NCBI RefSeq assembly: GCF_024362385.1
Contig: NZ_CP101466.1
Span: 3,162,001 to 3,226,000 of the forward strand
Length of the DNA stretch: 64,000 nt
Origin: Arthrobacter sp. DNA4
GTDB taxonomy: Bacteria > Actinomycetota > Actinomycetes > Actinomycetales > Micrococcaceae
Direction of reading: 5' to 3'
This document shows, piece by piece, positions 1-8,189 of this stretch. Below the pieces are notes generated by a model, which saw only the letters and a list, made by a program, of their open reading frames with translations, was not told where the DNA came from and made no database searches. Each line of letters begins with the position of its first letter. Positions within the stretch are counted from its first letter, which is position 1. The position numbers were made by a program, and so were the translations under genes.

Positions 1-296
1 GCGAGGCCAGTGCGGCCGTAGCGTATGCGGAACGGCGCCGCAGGTGGGGTGCTTGCAGTGCCGTCAACGGATGCAGCACTCTTCCTGGGTTCCATGGCTT
101 TCTCCTGCTGGGCGGCGACGTTCAGGACCAGGCCGGCATGCGGATCCGGCCTTTCATCGGCGGGGGCGTCTGCCAGGAACTCGCCGGCGGGCTGGAACTG
201 GTGCCTGCGGTTCCGGAGGACGTAAGGGGCAACCCATACAATCCAGAGCGCGACGGCAACCACAAGGATCACTGAGCTGCTAAGGGGGAAGTCCAC
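1..296 (-). CDS. Hypothetical membrane-anchored protein (C-terminus beyond window)
   Basis: An open reading frame runs off the left edge on the minus strand. It starts at a GTG (in-frame TTG two codons upstream at 302). The first 25 or so residues form one strongly hydrophobic helix (SSSVILVVAVALWIVWVAPY) followed by a basic RNRRHQ stretch, so the protein is probably anchored with the rest in the cytoplasm. The visible remainder is polar, Pro/Ala rich and without a known domain. It follows the acetyltransferase gene by about 80 bp on the same strand. The equivalent spot in the Mycobacterium tuberculosis galU-moeA-rimJ cluster also carries a membrane protein (Rv0996). Function unknown; the start is uncertain because no good ribosome-binding site is visible. 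Confidence 0.6.
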   Translation of the reverse strand, partial: MDFPLSSSVILVVAVALWIVWVAPYVLRNRRHQFQPAGEFLADAPADERPDPHAGLVLNVAAQQEKAMEPRKSAASVDGTASTPPAAPFRIRYGRTGL

Positions 297-377
297 ACTC
301 AAAACCGTATGAGCATCATGCCTGCTCAGGCCGCATTAGCTGCGGTGTGTCGTGCCCCCACTGGCAAACCGTTGGAT

Positions 378-953
378 TTATGACCGGCGCGACGCCAGCC
401 ACGGACCCAACAGGCCTTCCGGGACCTCTTCGGAGGTGAGGGCGAACGAACGGTGGTCCGCCCATTTGCCGTTGATGTGCAGGAAACGGGGACGGTACCC
501 CTCGTCCCGGAACCCCAGCTTTTCCACCACCCGCAGGCTGGGTCCGTTCTCGGGCCGGATGTTGATTTCCATCCGGTGCAGGCCAAGCGTACGGAAACAG
601 TGGTCCGTTACCAGCGCCACGGATGTGGGGGCTATCCCCCGTCCCGCCCGGGATTGGTCCACCCAGTACCCCAACGTTGCCATCATGGCCGAACCCCAGA
701 CGATGGAAGACACCGTCAGTTGGCCCACGATGGCCGGATTCCTCAGGCCCGGCCTCCACTCCGTGATGACGAAGGGCAGGGCGGTAGCCTGTGCAGCCTG
801 CAGGTTGAGCGAGCGGACCATGTGCCGGTAGTCCGGGAGCCCGCCGGACGGGTCCGGGTTGGAGGCCTCCCACGGGGCCAGCCACTCACTGTTCCGCGAC
901 CGTACTTCAGTCCACTCTTTCTTGTCCCGGTACCGGATGGGCCGCAGGACCAA
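378..953 (-). CDS. GNAT acetyltransferase, RimJ/RimL type
   Basis: The 191-residue protein has the GNAT fold layout of the RimJ/RimL branch, which transfers acetyl groups from acetyl-CoA to protein N-termini or other amines. VLRPIRYRD opens the domain, GYWVDQSRAGRGIAP is the acetyl-CoA pyrophosphate loop, and INIRPENGPSLRVVEKLGF is the usual C-terminal motif. The only usable start in this frame is a TTG at 953, because a stop lies nine codons upstream and no ATG or GTG intervenes. Conserved-looking residues (LECGD) continue upstream of the TTG, so the true N-terminus may be slightly different. It lies 49 bp downstream of galU on the same strand. The substrate cannot be told from sequence. Confidence 0.82.
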   Translation of the reverse strand: MVLRPIRYRDKKEWTEVRSRNSEWLAPWEASNPDPSGGLPDYRHMVRSLNLQAAQATALPFVITEWRPGLRNPAIVGQLTVSSIVWGSAMMATLGYWVDQSRAGRGIAPTSVALVTDHCFRTLGLHRMEINIRPENGPSLRVVEKLGFRDEGYRPRFLHINGKWADHRSFALTSEEVPEGLLGPWLASRRS

Positions 954-1002
954 GTCGCCGCACTCGAGGGTGGCCGGTCAGATGGGACCTGTGCGCACGG
1001 CG

Positions 1003-1908
1003 CTACCGGGAGAGGCCGGCGGTGAAGCCCGGCAGCCATTCCCGCAGGCCGGGTCCCAGGTCATCGCTGTCGATGGCCAGCTGGACGCAGGCCTTGAGGT
1101 AGCTGAGCTTGTCGCCGGTATCGTAACGGCGGCCCCGGAACACCACGCCATACACGCCATGTCCCTCGCCGTCACCGGAGGCAAGTTCCTGCAGGGCATC
1201 CGTCAGCTGGATTTCGCCTCCGCGGCCCGGCTCCGTGTGCTCAAGGACTTCGAACACGGCGGGGTGCAGGACATATCGGCCGATCAGCGCCAGGTTGGAC
1301 GGGGCTTCCTCCGGCGAGGGCTTTTCGATTAGCCGGTTGACGCGAACATAATCCTCGCCCTCGATGGCCTGGACGTCGGCGCAGCCGTAGGCGCTGATTT
1401 GGGAGGGTTCCACCTCAATGAGGGCGACGACGGACCCTCCGGTTTTCGCCTGTACGTCAATCATGATGCTGAGGAGTTCGTCGCGGGCATCGATGAGGTC
1501 GTCGCCCAGCAGCACCGCGAAGGCTTCATCGCCCACGTGCTGCTTCGCCCGGAGGACGGCATGCCCCAGGCCGTGGGGATCGCCCTGCCGGACGTAGTGG
1601 ATGTCACCCAGCTGGCTCGCGGCCTGGATGGACGCAAGCTTTTCCGTATCGCCCTTGTCCTCGAGGGTCGATTCGAGGGATGGCACCCTGTCGAAGTGGT
1701 CTTCGAGGGCGCGTTTGTTGCGGCCGGTAATCATCAGCAGGTCGTTGAGGCCCACGTGGACGGCTTCCTCCACCACATACTGGATGGCAGGCTTGTCCAC
1801 GACGGGAAGCATTTCCTTGGGCATGGCCTTGGTGGCAGGCAGGAACCTGGTGCCCAGGCCCGCTGCGGGAATGACGACTTTGCGGACTCTGGGATTACTG
1901 GTGTTCAC
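1003..1908 (-). CDS. galU: UTP-glucose-1-phosphate uridylyltransferase
   Basis: Makes UDP-glucose from UTP and glucose-1-phosphate, the donor for cell-wall polysaccharides, glycolipids and trehalose/glycogen branches. The 301-residue length is typical. The nucleotidyltransferase signature GLGTRFLPATK sits at residues 17-27, the metal-binding GDDLID near 135, and the sugar-binding EKPSPEEAPSNLALIGRYVL segment near 195. It starts with GTG at 1908. It is divergent from the folate cyclo-ligase gene, with about 100 bp between that must hold both promoters. In many actinobacteria galU is followed by moeA and then rimJ; here the RimJ-like gene follows directly. Confidence 0.96.
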   Translation of the reverse strand: MNTSNPRVRKVVIPAAGLGTRFLPATKAMPKEMLPVVDKPAIQYVVEEAVHVGLNDLLMITGRNKRALEDHFDRVPSLESTLEDKGDTEKLASIQAASQLGDIHYVRQGDPHGLGHAVLRAKQHVGDEAFAVLLGDDLIDARDELLSIMIDVQAKTGGSVVALIEVEPSQISAYGCADVQAIEGEDYVRVNRLIEKPSPEEAPSNLALIGRYVLHPAVFEVLEHTEPGRGGEIQLTDALQELASGDGEGHGVYGVVFRGRRYDTGDKLSYLKACVQLAIDSDDLGPGLREWLPGFTAGLSR

Positions 1909-2011
1909 CGGACTAATCTAACGTCAGCGTCAAGTATTTCAGTAACCCCCGGCACCGAACGCCGGCACGGGGCTTCAACGCCGCGGAACACCGGGCTTCA
2001 GGGAGGACAAC

Positions 2012-2627
2012 ATGCTGCAGGAGACTAACGCTGTCAAGGACAGGATCCGGGCCGCCCACCGGCACCGGCGGGCAGGCCTGATGCCGGCACAACTGGAAGC
2101 TTCAGGCCCTGGCCACCCATGGGGAAGCCTGGGCTGGATCGGTGACGCAAGGCCGTCCCGGGATAGCCTGCGTATACCTTGGCGTGGGGCAGGAACCACC
2201 CACCCTGCCGCTGATCAACGCCCTGCACCGCAGCGGCCACCAGGTCCTGCTTCCGGTGTGCGAACCGGCCAGGGAGTTGAGCTGGGTGTTCTGGACTCCG
2301 GACACCGGCTTCGAGCGCAGCAGGTACGCGCCCATCCTGGAACCTGCGGGGCACCGGCATGGGCCCGAAACCGCCGGCGACGCCGCTGTGCTTTTCATTC
2401 CCGCCACAGCCGTGGACCTGGTAAGCAACAGGATTGGCCAGGGCGGCGGCTACTACGACAAGTTCCTGGGGCACCTCGCTACGGCCGGGAAGGAAATTCC
2501 GCTGGCCGCTGTTATCTACGACGATGAATTGCTGCCCGCCGGACGGATCCCGGCCGAGGAGTTCGACCGTCCGGTCCCGGCCGTCCTGGTTCCTTCCGGG
2601 TACCGGCCCCTGGCGGGTGGCGCCTGA
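2012..2627 (+). pseudogene. ygfA: 5-formyltetrahydrofolate cyclo-ligase, interrupted by a one-base frameshift
   Basis: The family converts 5-formyl-THF to 5,10-methenyl-THF with ATP. Two reading frames together make one full-length protein (about 204 residues). The first starts at ATG 2012 behind a strong GGGAGGA box and encodes the N-terminal KDRIRAAHRHRRAGL segment, which carries the basic substrate-binding residues. The second encodes QALATHG, then PGIACVYLGVG and the diagnostic GQGGGYYDKFL and AVIYDDELLP motifs. The frames fit if one C is removed from the run near 2104-2110. The 616-base span is one base more than a multiple of three. Either the gene is inactive or the base call is wrong. 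A shorter product from GTG 2142 would lack the N-terminal residues. Confidence 0.8.
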
Positions 2628-2656
2628 GCACGGGCGTTCCGTGCACAGTGATAGAA

Positions 2657-2683
2657 TTAGCACTCAGGCCCTGCGACTGCTAA
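2657..2683 (+). promoter_or_regulatory. CIRCE operator (HrcA site) upstream of the FmdB/Ruc-like gene
   Basis: TTAGCACTC, nine bases, then GACTGCTAA: the CIRCE consensus (TTAGCACTC-N9-GAGTGCTAA) with one mismatch in the right half. A TAGAAT hexamer at 2652-2657 touches its left edge and may be the -10 box, so HrcA binding would block transcription start. It lies 55 bp upstream of the GTG of the zinc-ribbon gene. I see no convincing -35 box. Confidence 0.85.
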
Positions 2684-2738
2684 TGGTTTACCAGGTGGCA
2701 GCACGGGACCTCTCGTTTGCCCAAGAGGAGGAGCACCA

Positions 2739-3011
2739 GTGCCAACATATGCTTACGCCTGCAAGGATTGCGGCCACGCCTTCGACATCGTCCAGTCGTT
2801 CTCGGACAGCAGCCTGACGTCCTGCCCTGAATGCGAGGGGACGCTGCGTAAGAAGTTCAACAGCGTCGGTGTCGTCTTCAAGGGCTCCGGTTTCTACCGC
2901 ACGGACTCCCGCGATTCCAAGGGCAGCTCGGTTTCCCCCGCGCCCGCCGCGGCTCCGGCCGCGCCTGCTGCTGCCCCCGCCGCGCCGGCGCCCGCAGCCG
3001 CCGCGAGCTAG
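2739..3011 (+). CDS. FmdB-family zinc-ribbon protein, Ruc (Rv0991c)-like heat-shock chaperone
   Basis: The 90-residue protein has two CxxC pairs (Cys8/Cys11 and Cys29/Cys32) forming a zinc ribbon, then FNSVGVVFKGSGFYRTDSR, then a low-complexity Ala/Pro tail (about 30 residues) likely to be disordered. This matches M. tuberculosis Rv0991c (Ruc), described as a redox-switched chaperone that works with DnaK and belongs to the HrcA regulon. The gene order, cyclo-ligase next to this gene near galU, is the same as Rv0991c-Rv0992c-galU. It starts at GTG with AAGAGGAGGAG just upstream. The CIRCE element at 2657 predicts heat-shock control. The Ser-rich tail of the mycobacterial protein is replaced here by Ala/Pro repeats. 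Confidence 0.85.
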   Translation: MPTYAYACKDCGHAFDIVQSFSDSSLTSCPECEGTLRKKFNSVGVVFKGSGFYRTDSRDSKGSSVSPAPAAAPAAPAAAPAAPAPAAAAS

Positions 3012-3032
3012 TCCGGCACAGACTTCACGACG

Positions 3033-3065
3033 GCGGCCGGCGCTTTCCAGCGTCCGGCCGCTTTT
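3033..3065 (+). terminator. Intrinsic terminator after the FmdB-like gene
   Basis: GCGGCCGGCGCT, loop TTCC, AGCG-T-CCGGCCGC, followed by TTTTG. A 12-base-pair GC-rich stem with one bulge and a short T run, 22 bp after the stop codon. Confidence 0.75.
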
Positions 3066-3123
3066 GTCCACATAGGCCTCATCCCGGCCCCCTTGCGCGT
3101 GCGCCCGGAGTTAGCGTGGGCGC

Positions 3124-3849
3124 ATGCCCTTACTTCCCCGCCGCCGCGCCGCCCTCCGGTATTCTTCGGGCCCTGCAGGGGCTGGCCGCAGCCCCAGGAA
3201 CCGCCCACTGGCCGCGCGTGTTGCCGCTTGGTTGAGCCGAAACCGCCGGCTCGCCGCTGCACTGTTGTTGTGCGCAGCTGCCGCGATCGCCGTCCAGCAG
3301 CTCACTCCTGCCCCGCTCTCCACCGCCACGGCCCTGGCCGCTACCCGGGATCTTCCTGCCGGTACCGCCGTATCGGACGCGGACGTGGTCCGAGTCCAGG
3401 TGCCCCCTGGCATGGTGGCCGACGGCTTCCTCCGGGATGACGCCGCCGCCACCGGCAAACAGCTCGCCGCACCCATGCGCAAGGGCCAGCTCCTCACCGA
3501 TGCCCAGCTGGTGGGTCCCGGGCTCCTGGCAGGTACGCCGCCCGGTTCAGCCGCAGTTCCACTGCGGATGGCGGATGCCTCGTCGATTCAGCTGGTCTCC
3601 CCCGGACAGCTGGTCAACGTTGTGCTCACATCAGCCAACGGGTTCGACCAGCAGGGCCCGTCGGAGGTGCTGGCGTCGGCAGTCCCCGTACTGTGGACCT
3701 CCAACAAGGGCGGCCAGAGCGGCCAGTGGCTGGGCACCACGGAGACGGACGGACTGATCGTGGTGGCAGCCACCGCCGAACAAGCATTACGCCTGGCCGG
3801 AGCGTCAACCCAAGGCCGGCTGTTCTTCGTCCTGGTCGGGCCGCCGTAA
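3124..3849 (+). CDS. SAF-domain protein (CpaB/RcpC-like), membrane-anchored
   Basis: A 241-residue protein with a basic N-terminus, a single membrane helix near residues 43-58 (LAAALLLCAAAAIAVQQL), then a SAF domain: TRDLPAGTAVSDADVVRVQVPPGMV and QLAAPMRKGQLLTDAQLVGPGLL. SAF domains of this type occur in CpaB/RcpC, which assemble Flp/Tad pili, and in many standalone actinobacterial proteins. The C-terminal part (PGQLVNVVLTS, VVAATAEQALRLAG) also fits CpaB-like proteins. No tad/flp genes are within view, so a pilus role is only inferred from the family. It ends 12 bp from the converging helicase gene. Confidence 0.75.
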   Translation: MPLLPRRRAALRYSSGPAGAGRSPRNRPLAARVAAWLSRNRRLAAALLLCAAAAIAVQQLTPAPLSTATALAATRDLPAGTAVSDADVVRVQVPPGMVADGFLRDDAAATGKQLAAPMRKGQLLTDAQLVGPGLLAGTPPGSAAVPLRMADASSIQLVSPGQLVNVVLTSANGFDQQGPSEVLASAVPVLWTSNKGGQSGQWLGTTETDGLIVVAATAEQALRLAGASTQGRLFFVLVGPP

Positions 3850-3860
3850 CCTTGTGGCGG

Positions 3861-6800
3861 TCAGCCCCAGTGCGGCGGCTTCTGTTCCTTCAACCACGTG
3901 TCGTGGTCATCCTCACGGTCACCCCAGTTGCGGGCGTCGTCCTCTGCGGCCTTGCTCGGGAGGATCTCTTCAGCGCCGCCTGTTACCGTCCGGGTCGCCG
4001 GACCCGTTTCGGCCGGGCCTGCAGGAACGTCCCCGCCGGTAACTGTTTCTGCCTGCCCGTCCTGGATCTTGTCCTGGCGCATGTCTTCCTCGCGGCCGTC
4101 TTCCTCAAGCCTGCCGTGTGCAGGTTTCTTTTCCTCGGTCATGGATCCCGCTTCCTGGTTTCCGCTGTCACCGTTCCGGCCTGTGCCGGGATCCCCGGGC
4201 AGGTAGGAAACTCCGGCGGACGGCGCGGCGTCAATTCCATTGAGCGCCTGGTCAACGTCGTCGTCAAGGAAGCCCACAGACTGGTGGGTCCTTCCCGGCA
4301 GCACCATGTTCTCCAGGCCCAGATAGCCTGCAATGCGGTCTGCGCAGGACGACGGGTCCGTGAACACTTCGATGGTCCACAGCGGCATGTACCGCCAGCC
4401 AAGGCGTTCCAGCAGTTGCGGACGCAGCCTGCTGCGTTCACGCACGCTCATGGTGCGGTACTGCGCAGTGCCGTCGGACTCGATGGCCACAGGCCGCGGA
4501 ATCTCGGAGTCCTCCTGGCCCATGGTATTCAGGGGGTCGGCGGCTGCCACTACATCGATTGCCCCGTCGTATTGGTGCCAGACCCTTGCGCCCCGGGCAC
4601 GCAGCCGGTCGCCCAGGTCCGCCACCAACGGGTCCGCGCCAAGCGCCTGTTCGCTGGCGGCGGCGCGGGACGCGGGGGTGCCAAGATCCGTGTTGCCGGA
4701 AAGTTCCCGGTCCAGCAGCGCGTACAGGTCCACCGCCCCATGGGTGAGCCGGGTGTGGTCCAGGTCCTCGGGCCGGAAGCACGTGAGCACGTGCAGGGAA
4801 CGGCGGGCCCGGGTCATGGCCAGGGCAAACTTCTCCCGGCCGCCTTCAGCAGACAGCGGCCCGAAGTTGTGGAGGGCCCGCCCGTGCGGGGTCCGCCCGA
4901 ATCCCGGCGAGAAGATGACATGGTCGCGGACCAGGCCCTGGGCGCGTTCCAGGTCCACCACCCGGAAGGACTCCGGGCCGGCGCCGAAGAATCCGGCCAG
5001 GCCCGGCTGGTTGGACAGCTGGAGCCGGATGGACTCGCCAATCCTGGCCGCGTGCCGCAGGCTGGCGGTCACGACCGCGAGGGACGTCCGCGGACGCAGG
5101 CGGGCGTGCTCGAAGACCAGCTCCACTACCCGGTTGACCTCGGCCACCACGGACTCCACGCCCTCATGGTCGGCACTGGGAAGGCCGGTGCCGTCCGGCA
5201 GGTATTCCACCAGCAGGGACCGGTCCAGCCCCGTGGCCGACTGGCCTTCGGGCAGCCGGCGCAGGCCGCCGTCGTAAAAGTTCTTGCTGAGCTGCAGGAC
5301 CAGGTCCTCGTCCACTGCGCGGTACACCACGTTGAGCCGCCACACCGGCAGCACTGCGGAGAGCGCGGTGAAAGCGCTCTCGACGCGGTGGTGGGCGGAC
5401 TCGCCGGGTGCAAGCCGCTCCACCCCAACCGTGAACGTCCGCGGCGTGGCGATGCGCGGATCGCCAAAGGCGATCACCTGCCGTGCCCGGGCAATCGACG
5501 GCAGGACGGCCTGCAGGGAGGTGGCCTCCGCGTCGAGGATCACGACGGCGTCGAAGTGCTGTTCTGCCGGAAGCAGGCCCGTCATCAGGTACGGGCTGAC
5601 GGACCAGACCGGGACGAGCGTGCCGATCAGCTCAGGCGCCTGCGCGGTGAGGGAAGGCAGGGACACCCGGCCGTCCTTGAGCAGGCTGCGGAGCAGGTCT
5701 GCCTGGCGCGGCTGGGCAGCGATGGCTGTCCGCCACCGTTCCGCGAGGTCCCAACGCAGGCGGGCGGCGCCGCTGGCAATGTGGGCGTTGTCGGCCAGCC
5801 GGTATTCCGCTTCCAGCTGGCGCAAGGCGTCGCCGTCGGACATCGCCAGGTAGTCGTCGCCGCTGATCATTGCCTCAAGCGCGGACTGCCACCATGCCAG
5901 CTCCAGCTCCGCGGCGACGGATCCTTCCGGAACTTCCCGTTCGGCGAGGTCGGCCAGGAGTTCGCCCAGGCCGTGTTCGCGCATGTTCTCAATGAGGAGT
6001 GTGCGTTCGGGCAGCGTCTTGAGCGTATCGGTGTCCGCCACCAGGCGTTCCAGCCGGTCCATCAGCTGCGCATAGGGAACGGTGGACAAAGCCCCGCCGT
6101 CTTCGGAGTGCTGCAGGGCCTCGCCCAGCTGTGCCAGCTCCTGGTCCAGGGACCGGTACATGGCGTTCATCTCGGCCAGGCCGGAGGGAACGGCGGGATG
6201 GCGCTGCGTGGTGGCGTAGCCCGCCCAGAGGGCACGCTGTTCCTGGACCAGCACCAGGGACGAGTGCAGGTCCGCGATGTGGACGCCCGGACGCACGTAT
6301 TCCTTGGCTACACGGCGCAGCCTGGAACGCTGCATGGCGGTCAGCTCGATGCCCCGCTCCCGCCGCCACGCGGACGGCGCCGTGGCGGAGATCAGGTCTG
6401 TCACGGGCCGGTCGAAGATGTCCGGGGTGAACTTGTCCAGGCTGCCCCGGACGGCAACCAGCAGTTCCAGCTGCTCGCCCCACTCCGCGAAGGATTCGCC
6501 CAGGCGGATTTCGGCGTGCTCGGCAACGGCGTCCATGCGGTCGCGCAGGACGGGGAGGCTCTTGGCCACCGAGCGGACCAGGTCCTGGGCTTCCTCGGTT
6601 TCCTTCCGGGTCAGCAGCCTGGCTCCGTGCCAGGGGCTGGTGGTGGCCGCCTTGCTGAAGCTGCCCAGTTCCGCGGCGCGCCGCAGCCGGCCCGCCAGCT
6701 CCTCGCGGTCCCGGATGCTGTCCAGGACGCTGCGCTTGAGCCGGACGGTGGTGGCCGGGGCAGGATGGATCGAGGTGAGCTCAGCGAGCGACTGCATGGC

Positions 6801-8108
6801 CTGGTACGGCGAGCAGCCCCACCTCTCGCGGACGTTGTGGAGCGATGCCACGTGGTCCATCAGGGCGTGCCGGTGTTCGGTCAGGGTGGTGTGCAGGTTC
6901 CCCAGCTGGGGTTCCAGGGACTTTTCATTGCGGACGATTGCCCGGACCAGTTGGCCTTTCAGCTGTTGGGCGGTGACGTTCCCGGTCAGCTGGAAGAGGA
7001 TGGACTCCAGGCCCAACGACTCCAGGTGCCCGGAAACCTCGTTCAGGCTGGCGCGGCGATCTCCCACCACCAGCACTGTCTTGCCGGCATCCACCAGGGC
7101 GCCGATGGTGTTGATGGCGGTCTGGGTCTGGCCGGTGCCGGGCGGGCTGCTGACCACCAGGGAGTCCCCAGCGCGGGCCGCATCGACCACGTACTGCTGG
7201 TCCGTGTCGGCATCCAGCAGCAGCAGCTCATCCTTGGGGTTCCTGTTATCCAGGTGCGGGAAGCGGGACGGATCCGGTTCCTCAACGTCCACCACTTCGC
7301 CGCCGGCGGCGGTGGCCAGCGCAGAGACGATGGGGTGGGAGTCGTTGATCCAGGGGTCGTCGAGGTTGCCGGAGAGGTCCGCAAAGGTGGAGACCAGCAG
7401 GTTGTGCTGGGTTTCAGCGCCGTGGATGGGCCGGATCAGGGTGGCCAGCCGGTCCAGGACGGGCTGGGGGTCAAACCGTGCAGTGCTGTAGGCCAGCCGG
7501 GTCACGGCGTTGACGTCGAACACGATCCCGTGGATGTTTTTCAGGTGCCGCACCAGGGCGGGGTTGATCTGCGCCTGTTCGGTGAGCTGCAGTTCGAAGT
7601 CGTCCTCCCCGGGGCGAACCGTCAGGGAGATGGCGGTCAGCATGACCGGGGCTGACACGCGCTGGGGTTTGCCCCCGACGGCGGATGTCCACACCACAGT
7701 GCCTGCCGACAGGTATCCGGCGTCGATGCCGCGGTCGTTGGCGAGCTCGAAGATCTTTGACCGGATGTTGCGCGACGCCCTCGCGGCCACCACGTACTGC
7801 TGCCGGTCACGGATCAGGGTGGACAGGCGTGTGCGGCGCCCGGCCATGAGCTGGGCAAGGCCCGAGGGGTGGGCCGAGGTGAGGTCGATGGAACCTTCCG
7901 GCGTCTTGGTGAAGCGGAGCATCGTGTCCGCGCCGGTGACGGGTTTGAGCCCGGACAGCCATTTACGAAGCTCCTCCGAGCCTTCCGGGTGGCCTTGACC
8001 AACTGACACTTCTGCCTTCTTTTCTGCGTTTGCACGTGACGTCCTGGACCATACCGGCATAGATTCGAGAGTAGCCGCTCCGGCGCCGGACTTGAGCGAC
8101 CGCAACAC
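3861..8108 (-). CDS. Giant SF1 helicase-like ATPase with C-terminal Vsr-like nuclease domain
   Basis: A 1415-residue protein. The N-terminal 300 residues resemble the DUF4011-type lead-in. A nucleotide-binding motif follows near residue 322 (SSPPGTGQTQT), with Gln where Walker A normally has Lys. A Walker B-like VVILDAEATSL lies near 845, and late helicase motifs VDLERAQGLVRDHVIF and FALAMTRARRSLHVL near 1060-1105. Residues about 1205-1260 (PVAIESDG, RERSRLRPQLLERLGW, PLWTIEVF) match the MTES_1575/Vsr-like restriction-endonuclease fold. A long charged, disordered tail follows. The upstream GTG (8108) is chosen for length; ATG 8060 is equally possible because neither has a clear ribosome-binding site. 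It lies 81 bp after guaA, beyond that gene's terminator. Role unknown, probably DNA or RNA processing or defence. Confidence 0.8.
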   Translation of the reverse strand: MLRSLKSGAGAATLESMPVWSRTSRANAEKKAEVSVGQGHPEGSEELRKWLSGLKPVTGADTMLRFTKTPEGSIDLTSAHPSGLAQLMAGRRTRLSTLIRDRQQYVVAARASRNIRSKIFELANDRGIDAGYLSAGTVVWTSAVGGKPQRVSAPVMLTAISLTVRPGEDDFELQLTEQAQINPALVRHLKNIHGIVFDVNAVTRLAYSTARFDPQPVLDRLATLIRPIHGAETQHNLLVSTFADLSGNLDDPWINDSHPIVSALATAAGGEVVDVEEPDPSRFPHLDNRNPKDELLLLDADTDQQYVVDAARAGDSLVVSSPPGTGQTQTAINTIGALVDAGKTVLVVGDRRASLNEVSGHLESLGLESILFQLTGNVTAQQLKGQLVRAIVRNEKSLEPQLGNLHTTLTEHRHALMDHVASLHNVRERWGCSPYQAMQSLAELTSIHPAPATTVRLKRSVLDSIRDREELAGRLRRAAELGSFSKAATTSPWHGARLLTRKETEEAQDLVRSVAKSLPVLRDRMDAVAEHAEIRLGESFAEWGEQLELLVAVRGSLDKFTPDIFDRPVTDLISATAPSAWRRERGIELTAMQRSRLRRVAKEYVRPGVHIADLHSSLVLVQEQRALWAGYATTQRHPAVPSGLAEMNAMYRSLDQELAQLGEALQHSEDGGALSTVPYAQLMDRLERLVADTDTLKTLPERTLLIENMREHGLGELLADLAEREVPEGSVAAELELAWWQSALEAMISGDDYLAMSDGDALRQLEAEYRLADNAHIASGAARLRWDLAERWRTAIAAQPRQADLLRSLLKDGRVSLPSLTAQAPELIGTLVPVWSVSPYLMTGLLPAEQHFDAVVILDAEATSLQAVLPSIARARQVIAFGDPRIATPRTFTVGVERLAPGESAHHRVESAFTALSAVLPVWRLNVVYRAVDEDLVLQLSKNFYDGGLRRLPEGQSATGLDRSLLVEYLPDGTGLPSADHEGVESVVAEVNRVVELVFEHARLRPRTSLAVVTASLRHAARIGESIRLQLSNQPGLAGFFGAGPESFRVVDLERAQGLVRDHVIFSPGFGRTPHGRALHNFGPLSAEGGREKFALAMTRARRSLHVLTCFRPEDLDHTRLTHGAVDLYALLDRELSGNTDLGTPASRAAASEQALGADPLVADLGDRLRARGARVWHQYDGAIDVVAAADPLNTMGQEDSEIPRPVAIESDGTAQYRTMSVRERSRLRPQLLERLGWRYMPLWTIEVFTDPSSCADRIAGYLGLENMVLPGRTHQSVGFLDDDVDQALNGIDAAPSAGVSYLPGDPGTGRNGDSGNQEAGSMTEEKKPAHGRLEEDGREEDMRQDKIQDGQAETVTGGDVPAGPAETGPATRTVTGGAEEILPSKAAEDDARNWGDREDDHDTWLKEQKPPHWG

Positions 8109-8144
8109 TGGGGCACCGGAAATTGCGGAGGAATTCGCTGGGAA

Positions 8145-8183
8145 AAAGCAGTGGCCGGCCCCCGCTGTCGGAGGCCGGCCACT
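8145..8183 (-). terminator. Intrinsic terminator of guaA
   Basis: Read on the minus strand: AGTGGCCGGCC, a 12-base loop, GGCCGGCCACT, then GCTTTTTCCC. An 11-base-pair perfect stem and five T residues, just after the guaA stop. It separates guaA from the helicase gene. Confidence 0.85.
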
Positions 8184-8189
8184 AGGATG

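Noticed and set aside
3693..7655. A 1320-codon open frame on the plus strand
   Set aside because: It is antisense to the helicase-nuclease gene. It lacks any domain and is explained by the high GC third positions of the real gene.
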